Of a stretch of DNA of 64,000 bases, positions 34,284 through 45,914 are shown piece by piece (the stretch's first letter is position 1; each line of letters opens with the position of its first letter). The position numbers were made by a program, and so were the translations under genes. The stretch spans positions 479,788 to 543,787 of the forward strand of contig JABBOT010000036.1 in the NCBI GenBank assembly GCA_016165875.1, read 5' to 3'. This stretch comes from Acanthopleura granulata (lineage: Eukaryota > Mollusca > Polyplacophora > Chitonida > Chitonidae). The notes below the pieces were generated by a model that saw only the letters and a list, made by a program, of their open reading frames with translations, did no database searches and was not told the DNA's origin.

Positions 34284-34630
34284 CTGTAAAATACGACACC
34301 AATATGTCAGATATACCACGTCTTTCACCAGGTGCATGGGATGGAGGTCTCTACCTTTGACTGAGATACAAGTGAAAAATTTCTTCCCTGTGCTAAATGT
34401 ATATTCTCAAACATGATGCCGTATCATAGCCAACATATGTGTTGATTCTTCGGTGTGAGCAATTGCAGATAACTATGATAAAATTGAAACACGAAAAAAA
34501 AATCTGACAATGCATCACTCCATGTTATCCAGCACACCTTTATGACTTTAAGAATCACATGCCAAAGATTACAGTTGGCAGAAGAACGTTTTCTGGAAAA
34601 TATGTAAATAGAAATGGCCAAAGTGTAAGT

Positions 34631-34669
34631 GTATTTCCCTTTAGAGCTGCCACGTGCCGTGCACCCGTA
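34631..34669 (-). pseudogene. Broken ankyrin exon, unit 3
   Basis: Same 68-bp and 5-bp deletions as unit 1, exactly 845 bp away, so both descend from one damaged cassette. Confidence 0.85.
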
Positions 34670-35029
34670 CTGTAAAATACAAGAGCAATATGTCAAATAT
34701 ACCACGTCTTTTACCAGGTGCATGGGATGGTGGTCTCTACCTTTGACTGAGATACGAATGAAAAATTGCTTTCCTCTGCTAAATGTATACTCACAAACAT
34801 TATACCGTATCATACCCAACCAACTGTGTTGATTCTTCGCTATGTGCGATTGCAGGCAACTACGGTAAAAATCAAAACACGAAAAAAATCTGACAATGCA
34901 TCACTCCATGTTATCCAGCACACCTTTATGACCTTGAGAGTCACATGCCAAAGATTACAGTTGACAGAAGAGCGTTGTCTGGAAAATATGTAAATAGAAA
35001 TGGCCAAAGTGTAAGTGTATTACCCATAC

Positions 35030-35128
35030 CGTTGTCTGGGAATGGACATCAGCACCCTTCTCCACTAACACACGGACAACATCAGTATTTTCCTTTAGAG
35101 CTGCCACGTGCAGAGCCGTGCGCCCGTC
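35030..35128 (-). CDS. Ankyrin repeat exon, array unit 4
   Basis: Acceptor CAG from 35129, donor GTATGGG 35023-35029. Reads DGRTALHVAALKENTDVV then LVEKGADVHSQTT. It sits 845 bp from unit 2, its dimer partner. Confidence 0.88.
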
Positions 35129-35487
35129 CTGTAAAATATAACAGCCATATGTCAGATATACCACGTCTTTTACCAGGTGCATGGGGTGGAGGCCTCTACC
35201 TTTGACTGAGATACGAATGAAAAATTGCTTTCCTCTGCTAAATGTATATTCTCAAACATGATGCCGTATCATAGCCAACATGTGTGTTGATTCTTCGGTG
35301 TGAGCAATTGCAGATAACTATGATAAAATTGAAACACGAAAAAAAATCTGACAATGCATCACTCTATGTTATCCAGCACACCTTTATGACCTTGAGAGTC
35401 ACATGCCAAAGATTACAGTTGACAGAAGAGCCTTGTCTGGAAAATATGTAAATAGAAATGGCCAAAGTGTAAGTGTATTTCCTATAC

Positions 35488-35586
35488 CATTGTCTGGGAA
35501 TGGACATCAGCACCCTTCTCCACTAACACACGGACAACATCAGTGTTTGCCTTTAGAGCTGCCCCGTGCAGAGCCGTGCGCCCGTC
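35488..35586 (-). CDS. Ankyrin repeat exon, array unit 5
   Basis: Acceptor CAG from 35587, donor GTATAGG 35481-35487. Reads DGRTALHGAALKANTDVV then LVEKGADVHSQTM. A Val-to-Gly change precedes the conserved AA pair and may loosen helix 1. Confidence 0.86.
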
Positions 35587-35934
35587 CTGTAAAATATAAC
35601 AGCAACATGTTAGATATACCACGTCTTTCACCAGGTGCATGGGATAGATGGCTCTAACTTTGACTGAAATTGCTTTCCTCTGCTAAATGTATATTCACAA
35701 ACATTATACCGTATCATAGCGAACATATGTGTTGATTCTTTGGTGTGAGCAATTGCAGATAACTATGATAAAATTGAAACACGAAAAAAAAAATCTGACA
35801 ATGCATCACTCCATGTTATCCAGCACACCTTTATGACCTTGAGAGTCACATGCCAAAGATTACAGTTGACAGAAGAGCGTTGTCTGGAAAATATGTAAAT
35901 AGAAATGGCCCAAGTGTAAGTGTATTACCCATAC

Positions 35935-36033
35935 CTTTGTCTGGGAATGGACATCAGCGCCCTTCTCCACTAACACACGGACAACATCGGTATTTCCCTC
36001 TTGAGCTGCCACTTGCAGAGCCGTCCACCCGTC
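35935..36033 (-). CDS. Ankyrin repeat exon, array unit 6
   Basis: Acceptor CAG from 36034, donor GTATGGG 35928-35934. Reads DGWTALQVAAQEGNTDVV then LVEKGADVHSQTK. The consensus His of TALH is Gln here, which would lose the usual inter-repeat hydrogen bond. It shares the AAQEGN motif with unit 7 only. Confidence 0.86.
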
Positions 36034-36385
36034 CTGTAAAATACGACACCAGATATACCACGTCTTTTACCAGGTGCATGGGATGGAGGTCTATAACTTT
36101 GACTGAGATACGAATGATAAATTGCTTCCCTGTGCTAAATGTATATTCACAAACTTTAAACCGTACCATACCCAACCAACTGTGTTGATTCTTCGCTATG
36201 TGCAGTTGCAGACAACTACGGTAAAAATCAAAACAGGAAAAAAATCTGACAATGCATCACTCCATCTTATCCAGCACACCTTTATGACTTTGAGAGTCAC
36301 ATGCCAAAGACTACAGCTGACAGAAGAGCGTTGTGTGGAAAATATGTAAATAGAAATGGCCAAAGTGTAAGTGTATTTCCCATAC

Positions 36386-36484
36386 CTTTGTCTGGGAATG
36401 GACATCAGCGTCCTTCTCCACTAACACACGGACAACATCAGTGTTTCCCTCTTGAGCTGCCACGTGCAGAGCCGTCCACCCGTT
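36386..36484 (-). CDS. Ankyrin repeat exon, array unit 7
   Basis: Acceptor CAG 36485-36487, donor GTATGGG 36379-36385. Reads NGWTALHVAAQEGNTDVV then LVEKDADVHSQTK. The first residue is Asn and the turn Gly is Asp. First exon of the array in transcription order. Confidence 0.86.
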
Positions 36485-37324
36485 CTGAAAAATACGACAC
36501 CAGTAGGTCAGATATACCACGTCTTTTACCAGGTGCATGGGATGGAGGTGTCTATATTTGATTGAGGTATCAATGAAATATTGGCTGTTAGTTCCAGTAA
36601 TCACCTATAGAAAATTAACCCATGGAGCAAGATCCTGTACATGCATCTCTGTAAAAGTGTGGGGCAGTGTGATTTAGACATTCAATTAAACAGCAGAAAG
36701 CTTCAGAGACATTTTGTTACATGTATATTAAACATTGAACCTGGAGCTTACATATATTTCAGGTATTACATGAAGAGAACCAGATTGCTGGCGAACGCCT
36801 GTCTTTTACACGTAGACGTAACGTCACTGTTTGACTTACGTCGAAAGACAAGCTTCATTGAAATGATTGCATTTGCAGACATACTTGCAAACTGTTAGCA
36901 TCTGTAATGCGATAAATTTTTATGCTGCTTCCCCCTTCATGCTACTGGCGACATCGCCGTATTGGAATCCCTTGTTGCAAACCGGTGCATTCTGGGATCG
37001 TAATTCCCTACTGGTTGCGAATGAGTGATAATAAATATAAGGCTGGCAATACTGTTTTGGGTTGAATTCTTCCTACTCAGGGCACCAAGGATCTTGTGCT
37101 TGCAGCTAAGCCTAGATGAGACATGCATCAATACAGGTGTGAGGGGCTTATTACGAAGGCTGAAAGAAAGTGCTATCCTACTCAACTCAGTTAACCAAGC
37201 AGTGTCTCTGTGCCAAATAGTAAAATACACAATGAAGCCACGCAGACACGCAGGGTCTAAGGTAAATGCAAACTGATCGGTAGTTACACAGATAAACTTA
37301 GCAGCAGATAAGTTCAAGGCGTGT

Positions 37325-37815
37325 CCTCGTGTCTGTAGTCTTCCGGTTTCCGGATGGATATACAGAAAAACTAGAAGAGGAATATCGAGATATATTTCCC
37401 TCTTGTGTGTTTACTAGGGCTCAGAAAACAACTAGGGACAAAGAAGACAATTGTTCTATAAGAATTGGGGGTTCAGCTGGTAATGTTAATTTGGGTGAAA
37501 CTTTCATGATATTGATGGTTTAGAAGATGGTCAGGAGTCAGACAGTTCTGTGTCCTCCCTATCTGATGTGGTGAGACAACAACAGTCAGGTCCTGAATAA
37601 AGGGGAATAAAGGTAAATCTACTTTTTTGTGGAGGAAATAGCTGATGTACCTGTTACTTATTACATGGACGGTAAGCTGTTAATGAGAAAGTATAGACTT
37701 CCTCATGTATCAGCTAATAATGATTGGGCAATCTTTAATCAAATTGTCTTACCTCCAAGCTATATATAGCAAGTTCTTAGAATGGCAGAATCCTACGTCA
37801 GGAAGCACTTAAGGC
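37325..37815 (+). pseudogene. Ty3/Gypsy polyprotein relic, copy 2
   Basis: Longer than copy 1: after VVFRFPDGYTEKLEEEY and TRAQKTTRDKED it continues TYYMDGKLLMRKYRLPHVSA, DWAIFNQIVLPPSY and a single stop before QVLRMAESYV. The LMRK...QIVLP series is the N-terminal integrase lead-in of Gypsy elements. No protease, RT or LTR was found nearby. Confidence 0.65.
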
Positions 37816-38689
37816 CAAGTTTGGGGGACCAAAAAGAAGAAAGTTAACAATGTTGACTTCAACTAAGAAGTATCATTTATGTGGTAGAAGTCAGTCGTGG
37901 GAAAGCAACGAGAACACTGTCTCAAATCTCCTCTTCGACCAATCGGCTGTTGGACTTTGCTGAACGATCGATGGTCAGGCTGCAGCGCGGCTCCTCGGAG
38001 GCTTTTTATTGGTCATGAAACGTCCGGCACCAGTGTATGTCGTGTTTTATCTGCTCTATTTTGTGATGGTTCAAGTATGCCGTGCCGCGTAATTTGAATG
38101 TGATATCATGGTAAAATACGAACGTATGTATTCTGAGGTTGGTGACAACGCCCAATCATTCTTTCCACTTCACTGCGGTACAGATGTCCACACCGGTAAT
38201 GCTCGAAGTTTTAAGCTCTCTTATCACCGTCACTAACTCTTTAATTCATCACTCTCTCAGTGACCTATGTTTAGTTGATAAAAACCGAATCTTAAATAAA
38301 ATACGTATTCTGAAAAGTGAAAACAAAGATCTATGTTTGACAAATCCGACAGACGGTGTTTATTACATGTGAAACAAAAGTGAAAAGCAGCGTAAAAAGA
38401 ATACAAGCAGCCCGATCATCACTATGTATTGACTGTGCTCAGTTGGAGAGGACATTCACATTTTGCAAACACACACACATTGGGGAACATGTCTAATCAC
38501 AGTCTCTAATGATTATTAATATTAATCGATTTGTCGATATTGAAGTCTTTGCTTTTGGCAATATGGACAGTGGGCACTGTGGCTAAGTCCCTGTAAACAT
38601 ACACAGTGTGTTCAACAGTTCGTCATTCAAACAATCACAAAACCCGAGAAGCCCTGTGAAACAGAAGACCACGCCATTTAGAAAATGTC

Positions 38690-39890
38690 GAGGGCAAGTC
38701 TTGAAAGCACTGACTCGTTGGTGGGCTTGTCCTCCATGTTGGGGTTCGGCTGTACAGGGCTGGCTGTAAGATTTGCTCAAAAGAGCACGAATTCTCTCAT
38801 CTGCCTTCTTTCCTGGCTGTCGTGTTGCACGGGGCTCTCGGGCCTAGCGAATGAATTTACCGAGGATCTCTCAATCTTTCAGGTTACGGTAACGTACCTC
38901 TTCCATGATGTCTAGCGCCAGATCTTCGTCGTACGACCAAGGCAGATGACAGTTGTGGTTGGTGATATGGGCATGGAGAGGCACTTCATACACAACCCAC
39001 CGCAATGCCATCAGGTTCGTGTCAAACTCTGGTGATAGGTGGGTCACGTCGTCCAGATTCCGCTTCTCCAGGTAGGAATGTTTGCGAGATAGTTTGACAG
39101 TTGAAGATGGCGCCTTCGTTCGTCTGATAGGTTGGATGGGTCTGTAGCTCTTCTATTACTTGACATGCACGAACGTCTCGTCGAGTTGTCAAATGCCGTC
39201 AGTTTGATAACCAGTACCGCGGTTTCAAACCAGTCGGCACGGGCTGAAAGTCGGCTGGAAAACCCGATGATGGTCTAGGAATGACAAAACATTGTAACAT
39301 GGAGACCACGTTTCCAGCCGAAGGAAGAATGCCAAATTGTCAACCACGCCACGCTCAGTTAGGCTTTCGATGTTTACAGGGAACTGTAAATCTTTGTCTG
39401 CTGAAACTTTCACCCACAGTCACAGTGCAAGCTAGAGTGTGCCAGTGGCCCCGGAGCGTGTGAAGATCTTCTTGACGGCGAGGTGGTAGTTTGTTTCGAC
39501 ACACTGGGGGCATCTGGGGGCACGTTGTACTGAATGGGGCTCAATAATGAGCCAACATGTCAGCCAGCCCCCAATACACCCCCATAGCCATCGTCAACAA
39601 AAATTCGCGCACCAACTCCACCCTTGGGGAACATTTTCCCGAAGGTTTGTTGCTGCAATCAGACACGCCACATTTTTAACCCGATTTTTAGGCACCTGTC
39701 ACTAACTGGTCCATTCTGGTCGACCAGGTGGTTTACAAGCGGAATCCACGTTCATCTCAAACCGACAAAGTTTATTCAGCGCTCAACATGTCGTCCAGTG
39801 CAATTTTCAACCCTTTGTGGCGCTGTGACCAACGCCTCTTCCGACGTCCACTTTCTAATTCACCTAGTAATGGAGAACAGTACGAAACTC
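38690..39890 (-). pseudogene. Unrecognised coding relic, copy 2
   Basis: Duplicate of 27940-29170. The clearest open part, 39225-39413, reads VSADKDLQFPVNIESL and LAFFLRLETWSPCYNV. Copy 2 carries extra frame breaks and a short deletion near 38772 relative to copy 1. Confidence 0.35.
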
Positions 39891-40302
39891 AGTTCCATAA
39901 AGTAAGAATTTTGCCGCGGACACATGTATCTTACCAAGAAAGCCTAGCTAGGTGCACAGTGCTTGCATTTGTGTAGAGACATAACATTCCTGCATTATTT
40001 CAGCCGACTGAAATCTGCAATATGCTGAAAGCTATACAGTGTTATACATCTGTGGTCATATTTTTCCTCTATAACTTTGCTCTATAAAAACATAACATCC
40101 AATTTCCCTGCATTGAGACTATTAATTACGCTAAGGCATTCTTAAAAATGGAATAGAACCTGGGCTTTCATCTTGTCATTTTGTACCGTTTGTATCCCAG
40201 AGTTTTACATTTTCTGTCTCTAGGTTGATTGGGTTTACGAGTGCGACTACTGCTTGTTTATGACGGGACAGAATTGGCTTATATTTAATAATGAACCACT
40301 TC

Positions 40303-40400
40303 GCTTTCCTCTGCCCTGATATTTACACCCTCCTCCTCCAGCAGACGAACAATATCAACATAGCTTCTGAAAACTGTATGTGTAAAGTCATCGCTCTGTC
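40303..40400 (-). pseudogene. Ankyrin pseudo-exon, frameshifted (copy 2)
   Basis: Duplicate of 29651-29749 with one base missing (98 bp). It starts DRAMTLHIQ, keeping the Leu-His of TPLH better than copy 1, then shifts frame before DIVRLLEEEGV. The acceptor is GG, as in copy 1, so that lesion predates the duplication. Confidence 0.65.
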
Positions 40401-41280
40401 CCACGAACTGAGAAAACCATTTATGAAATATTTTCAGCATGATCACAGGAAGTTCCTTACTCTTTGTGACTTTAAGTTGTTGAGTAGAAACTTGTTTTGG
40501 AGTAAACTACATCACGTACAATGATAACTAAAAATTATAGCCCTCCCTACCTAGAATTATGTTATGGTGGAAAGGAAACAAGTTGCAAACGTTTGTATTT
40601 ATGTTGCAATAAATTTCCACTTCTCTTTTCAGCTTAATCGCCTGGGTAATAACAATGCTACAACTAAAGATGTTATTCCGTTTCTCAGTAGCTGACGAAA
40701 GTAGAGTTGGTCTGCTTAAATGTAAATCAGAATAAATATTGCGCTGGTTCATCAGTGGAAAGAGAATTTTAAAATATTCTCTGGAAATATATTTTTAGTG
40801 TAAATATTAACACGTAAACAAGAATAATCTCAGCTGTTATCATGGGGGTAAACTTTAGGCTGAATGAGCAAATCGCAAATGTCACTTTATCCATCTTTCA
40901 TTACGCCTGCTTTGTTCTGAACATTTTTTGCAATAATTACAATAAAGTCATGATGTTTTGTCATGATTCTGAGATGATCGATGACAATTTCTTTTGAAAT
41001 TTTAAGGAATGTATGATTGGCTGTTTCAAATCTAGTGACTTTACTTATATCTTAACATTGGTCGGATCGTTACCTAACTGTTATCATTTTAGCAAATGCC
41101 ATTCGCTAAGATAAAAACTGTTCGGTAACAATCTTACCACTGTCAGCTTTTTGGGTAGAATGAATTAGTGAATAAAACGCAGCCTTCCATACTTTCTTCT
41201 AAAATTATGCAGTAGAAAAATAGTGTGTAGTCTCCAACATATTAAGAACACGTACAAGCGGTAAAAGTTTAACTTGCTCT

Positions 41281-41312
41281 TCCTTTACCTTTCCCGGTAA
41301 ATGTCAGGTCTT
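41281..41312 (-). pseudogene. Scar of a deleted ankyrin exon (copy 2)
   Basis: The donor-side intron (TCCTTTACCTTTCCCGGTAA) matches copy 1 at 30651-30675. The sequence then jumps to the acceptor-side intron (CAGGTCTTAACATCA, compare 30797). Nearly all of the 99-bp exon is gone. Confidence 0.75.
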
Positions 41313-42781
41313 AACATCAAGTGTAAGGTATGTATGACTCTTTCGATGACTTAAATACCACATAAGAAAAGAATCGATAAAATCAAATAATCGCGGATTC
41401 GAAACTAGCTTATGCGCGCGAAAGCTAAGATAGCTTACCGTCGGCTTCCACTGTAAGATGCATAGAGCAATATCAACACAGGTTCACACAAACCCGTAAT
41501 ACACCTATACGAAAAGAGCGGAAGGCCAAGTGTATGAGGTACAGGGATGCAATTTTCACTGAGACACATTAAAAAATGACAACAGGACCAATTAATCAGG
41601 GAAGTCAACTCGCCCTCATACTTAAAAATTGAAAATTACCAGGGTTTACCACTACGAGATATACAGGGCAGCATATGTAAAGGCGAACGCCGTCGTGTAA
41701 TTTATCATTTCATCATTATCAAATGGAGAAATATATAATGTTATGAATATGGATGTTGTTTATGAATTTCAGTGGAAGCCTACAGAGAGCTGTGGAATGT
41801 CTGTGTTGGACGTCACTGTAAGGCTTACAGCTTTATGTGAAGGGGAGTTCCAGTCTGGTAACAGCTCCACAATATCAGTTATCGGTGTGTGCAGTTTATC
41901 TCCTTTACACGTTTCATCTGTAAATACATCACCTACCAATTTTCTTGCGAAAACATTTCTATCAATCTTACCGTGAAGAAAAATATAAAGAATTTCACTC
42001 ACTAAAAGGAATTTAAACCCAATGATTTGAATAATAATACCCCGTTAGCATGAATTCTTTAGACACTATTCCATACATTAGCAGGACAGGAGTGGGACTG
42101 GACTAATGGGACAAATGGAATCCTCGTCTTGTATTCAGTACTTGTCGGTACTGACCTTAAATCATCTCAGTACAACAGGGAAACTCATCAAATGTAAATA
42201 TGTAAACAAGACTAATATCATGAAAATATTTGGAGAAGGAGTGATGCGCAATGTCAGCTCTTCCATGTTTTCTATTCCGGGTTGTATCCAATGTATTTTA
42301 TTAATAACGACATTAAAGACATTACATTTCAAAGAGTATATCAGATGACTTAATTTATATCTTATCAAATGAAATAAAAATAAAAAGCATAGGGAACTAC
42401 GTCGTGTTTATGAATTTGGGGCTTCGTTGGATGACTTCAGCTAGACGAGAGCTGCAACGCAGTCATAGTTGTGACGGATAAAAGCCTTACGCATCTGCAC
42501 ATTCGCTTTATTGCCTTTGCAGGCATTGTATGTAAGCGTGATTTTCCACTTTGCCTGCATACCTGTATCAAATGGTCATTCACAGATGAACTCAAACTCG
42601 AGTTTTTGCGCTGGACTTATTCCAGTTAAACCAAATGTAACACCTAACATCTCATTTGTAACTTCGACGTCTGTCTTTCCTGTCCGGTGAATGGAAACGG
42701 CTCGGTCTATATCATTTTCCTGTCAAAAGGACAAAGCCTTTACACAAAACAAGACAAAAACAAAAACAAAACATGGCACAC

Positions 42782-42841
42782 GTTGTGTTGTGCGTTGGTA
42801 TTGGCGCCCTTATCCTCTGGGTATATGATCAAAATGACCTT
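42782..42841 (-). pseudogene. Degenerate ankyrin exon, copy 2
   Basis: Duplicate of 32909-32966; reads PEDKGANTNAQHN into GTGTGCC. Only the second half is recognisable. Confidence 0.45.
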
Positions 42842-43374
42842 TCAAAACTGATATGTTTAAAGGTTATGAATGTCAGCAACAATGTGATCAATCCGCCGTG
42901 TCTGTCGTGTCCGTACTCTGCATGTTTAATAGTGTCACAAGTTTTATCAATGTAGAAATATCATTAGTACTAAACCTTAGATATGATGTCTCTGTCTCCT
43001 ACACAGTTAACCCTATATTAAGTGTACTACTAATCCATATGTATAAATCTGCTTTAATCCAGCCATTCAACGTTCCGTGCAAAATCTCACAGGTTTACCT
43101 TTCATGTTGTTTGACATTAACTGTGTTTTACTTCCTTTTAAACTCAAGTACAGAGGCAAAATCTTCATTCCCTTGAGATGGAAACACCGTTACTGTTGAG
43201 TGCATGTTTACTGATGATATTTCATCTCTATAATGCACAGAAATAATTCATTCAAAAATTCAAATCGACAATTCAAATCGGGTTCATGGCGTGTTGACAT
43301 CACCCAGCAACTTATGTTAGCACTTTTTCGTATTTCCCACCATATATTATTGCCAGCACAAGAGTGTAACCTAC

Positions 43375-43473
43375 CTTGTCCTTATCATCGACACTGACAC
43401 CGTTCTTCAGCAGTAGACGAACATGATACACGTTTCCCGCATAAGCTGCCTGGTGCAATGGCCCCCATCCTTC
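43375..43473 (-). CDS. Ankyrin repeat exon (33 aa), complete copy of the breakpoint exon
   Basis: Acceptor CAG 43474-43476, donor GTAGG 43370-43374. Reads EGWGPLHQAAYAGNVYHV then LLLKNGVSVDDKDK, with Gly for Thr in TPLH. Most 5' ankyrin exon in the window in transcription direction; earlier exons must lie above 43473 or beyond 64000. Confidence 0.85.
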
Positions 43474-43549
43474 CTGTGATTACAACACAAATATATGACA
43501 CAAATCATAACTTATTACTATAAGCAGTCAGCACAGCCAGAAAAGAGGT

Positions 43550-43765
43550 GATGGCCCATCGCCAGTGCTGCCATCACCAATAATTGATGATGAGTCACGG
43601 TGATGCCAACCCCATCACCATTTAATGGTGATGGGGTTATGCCATTACTATTGATTGGTGATGAGAAATGGTGATGGCCCAATCGTCATTTACTGGTGAT
43701 GATGTTATGTCATCACCATTTATTGGTGATGAGAAATAGTGATGGCCTGAAGGATGGCCCCAATT
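43550..43765. repeat. Palindromic GGTGATGG/CCATCACC repeat
   Basis: Alternating copies of GGTGATG and CATCACC motifs spaced 15-45 bp. One perfect palindrome at 43608-43638 has 15-bp arms around a single T. Several stems could form from different motif pairs. Confidence 0.85.
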
Positions 43766-43996
43766 TACCCCTGTGTCATCACAATTCACAATGGGAATGA
43801 CACTGATAGGTCTATCAGTATAGCAGTGATATTTTGTGAATATGTATGTGTATATTAATGTGTCTAAATTTTCTGAAGGCGGAAATACATACTACATCGA
43901 TATATAGATGTCAGTCAGTCATAAGACTGTTCTTCCTAATAAACAAATACTGTTGTGCTAAACTTGTAAAGTGAAATATTTAGAGAAACAATCACA

Positions 43997-44001
<5 letters not shown>

Positions 44002-44061
<60 letters not shown>
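44002..44061. repeat. (TA)n microsatellite
   Basis: About 30 uninterrupted TA units. Confidence 0.97.
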
Positions 44062-44064
<3 letters not shown>

Positions 44065-45914
44065 TTTCCATACCCATCAGTGAGTGACAACCTGCGTAAA
44101 ATCACCCATTGTCATGAATAAAATTTCCTTCAGTCTGTGATACGTAACATCACAAATTCTATTTCTGATGTCCGTAGCAATGTGTTGAGATGTCTCTGCC
44201 TTACGTGAAAATGTTCTGCGTGGGGGGAAATGGTATACTCGAAAAACGTGAATAAAGGTTTACGTAAATTATAACGGTTTAGTTTGCTGTGTTTGCAATG
44301 AAAACATAAATATGTTCAAATGAATGGCTTGCCCACGCGACGCTGTTATAATTTACACAAGCACAAGCTGGCACCTACCTCTGTAAATTTTTGCTGGACC
44401 CGTATTAACGTACTGGAAGACGTCCTTGATCTTTTCCTTTCTTTCTGTCTTTCTTTTCTGAATTCGTTCAGGACCCACAATAAGGCCCTGAATAACATCT
44501 TTAAGATTTTCCTGAGTTTCGCCTGCAAGGTTTATTATTAGACGGTCACTCTAACTCCTGCCCGATTTGACATTTCGTCTGAATCACACAGATAAACAGA
44601 AACATGGGTTAAGTTATATTCTTCTCTAAGAGGTAGAGTTTGGTTATCTTCAAAGTCTAAACCTTAATATAATTCGCTCAGAACGTATACTTCACTGTGG
44701 ATAACAGAGAAGTTTTTTAATTTCGGTGTTTTAAAATCTGACGTTGTCCGTGTAATTACTGTTTCCTGTAACTGTGTTAATTGTTAAGAGATAACAACTC
44801 GCAGTAAGAAGATGGTAAAGAATATGAACATCGAAATTCATCTGAATAGCTTTAATATAGAATATCATTCAACTTTTACAAAGCGCTATGGTGTAAACAT
44901 AAGAACATACAGAACAACGTCTCTCTCGATGACACAGGCATTTTAGTTAGCCTCATAATTACATAGACAGGTTTCCTGCATTTTGTTCCCGCACTACGAC
45001 GTGAGTATTTAGTAATGCAGAACTGCCTGTACGAACAGAGTGCTTCTGGTTGGCAGTCTGGTGCTGATTACCTAGAAGCCTTTTTAGTGTTCCTGGAGCT
45101 GTCACATCAGAACTCCGTAGCTGCCATCGTTCTATGCCCGTACAGACTCACACAAGTCCAGCAGCCTCACGTGGAATAGGGAAGTTCTGAAACAATATAA
45201 CATTAGTTAATTAACAAAAGTGCCCAAGATAGAACATTTGCTACACGTATTTTCAGTGAACATCACTGCAAGGTTTCCATTACCGAAATAGTTTTCCTGT
45301 CCCTTAGCATCGCAAATTGCCCAAATAGCACCTGTCCACTGTCATACCCCAGCTTTCCGTGATATTGTAAGACAGGTAAAATATTCCATTATTCAATGTT
45401 TCCATACTAAGTACGTTTTACATTTTTTTTAAGTTGTTAAAGGTGAAAAAAATGCCCAACATATATTTTCAATATGTATGTATTCAGGTTTGAATATTAC
45501 GTTGTGTATGATTGAAACACAGACACCAATAACAGCGGATATAAAATCATTGAACTATCATGACGCGTTTCTGTCAAAAAATGTCTGGCTTTCTCGTCAT
45601 GGCATAAACAAGTAAAAAACATTCTAACGATAAAGTGACACATCGTTTTGAAATGAGGGCGACATTTCTGGGTATTTTGCATTGTTTCGATTACAGAGTT
45701 GACCCTCATTGGTGGACAACTACAGGTAATGAGACGCAGTAGTATATATGAAGAGGGTTCTGGACCACCTTCCTCTCAGCAGTGTTTTTGTAGAAATAAA
45801 GCCCTCCCTTTGATATCTTCTCTTCAAAATCCCCTGGAAAACAAGGCAGCCAAAAAAGTTTTAGCTATAAATAAAACGGGGGATATTGTTCACTATAAAC
45901 GCTGAAACATAGAA
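44062..45914. other. Non-coding
   Basis: Only short ORFs; no family or RNA gene seen. Confidence 0.4.

Larger units (their letters stand above)
33556..36600 (-). repeat. Seven-unit ankyrin exon cassette array
   Basis: The landmark GACAATGCATCACT occurs at 33661, 34047, 34506, 34892, 35350, 35797 and 36248, spaced 386, 459, 386, 458, 447 and 451 bp. Each unit carries one 99-bp ankyrin exon (or remnant) plus flanking intron, so spliced products would gain or lose whole 33-residue repeats in frame. Units 1+2 and 3+4 are near-identical 845-bp dimers. Unit 1 and unit 3 exons are broken; units 2, 4, 5, 6 and 7 are intact. Confidence 0.95.
36937..43474. repeat. Segmental duplication, copy 2
   Basis: Collinear with 26430-33555. 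It extends through the complete exon at 43375-43473, whereas copy 1 stops half way through it, so copy 2 keeps the ancestral right boundary. Confidence 0.88.

Noticed and set aside
34100..36561. Repeated 84-112-codon plus ORFs starting MPKITVDRRAL
   Set aside because: Antisense shadows of the ankyrin cassettes, repeated only because the array is repeated.
43608..43765. CRISPR-like array
   Set aside because: Spacing is irregular, motifs occur in both orientations and the DNA is clearly eukaryotic.
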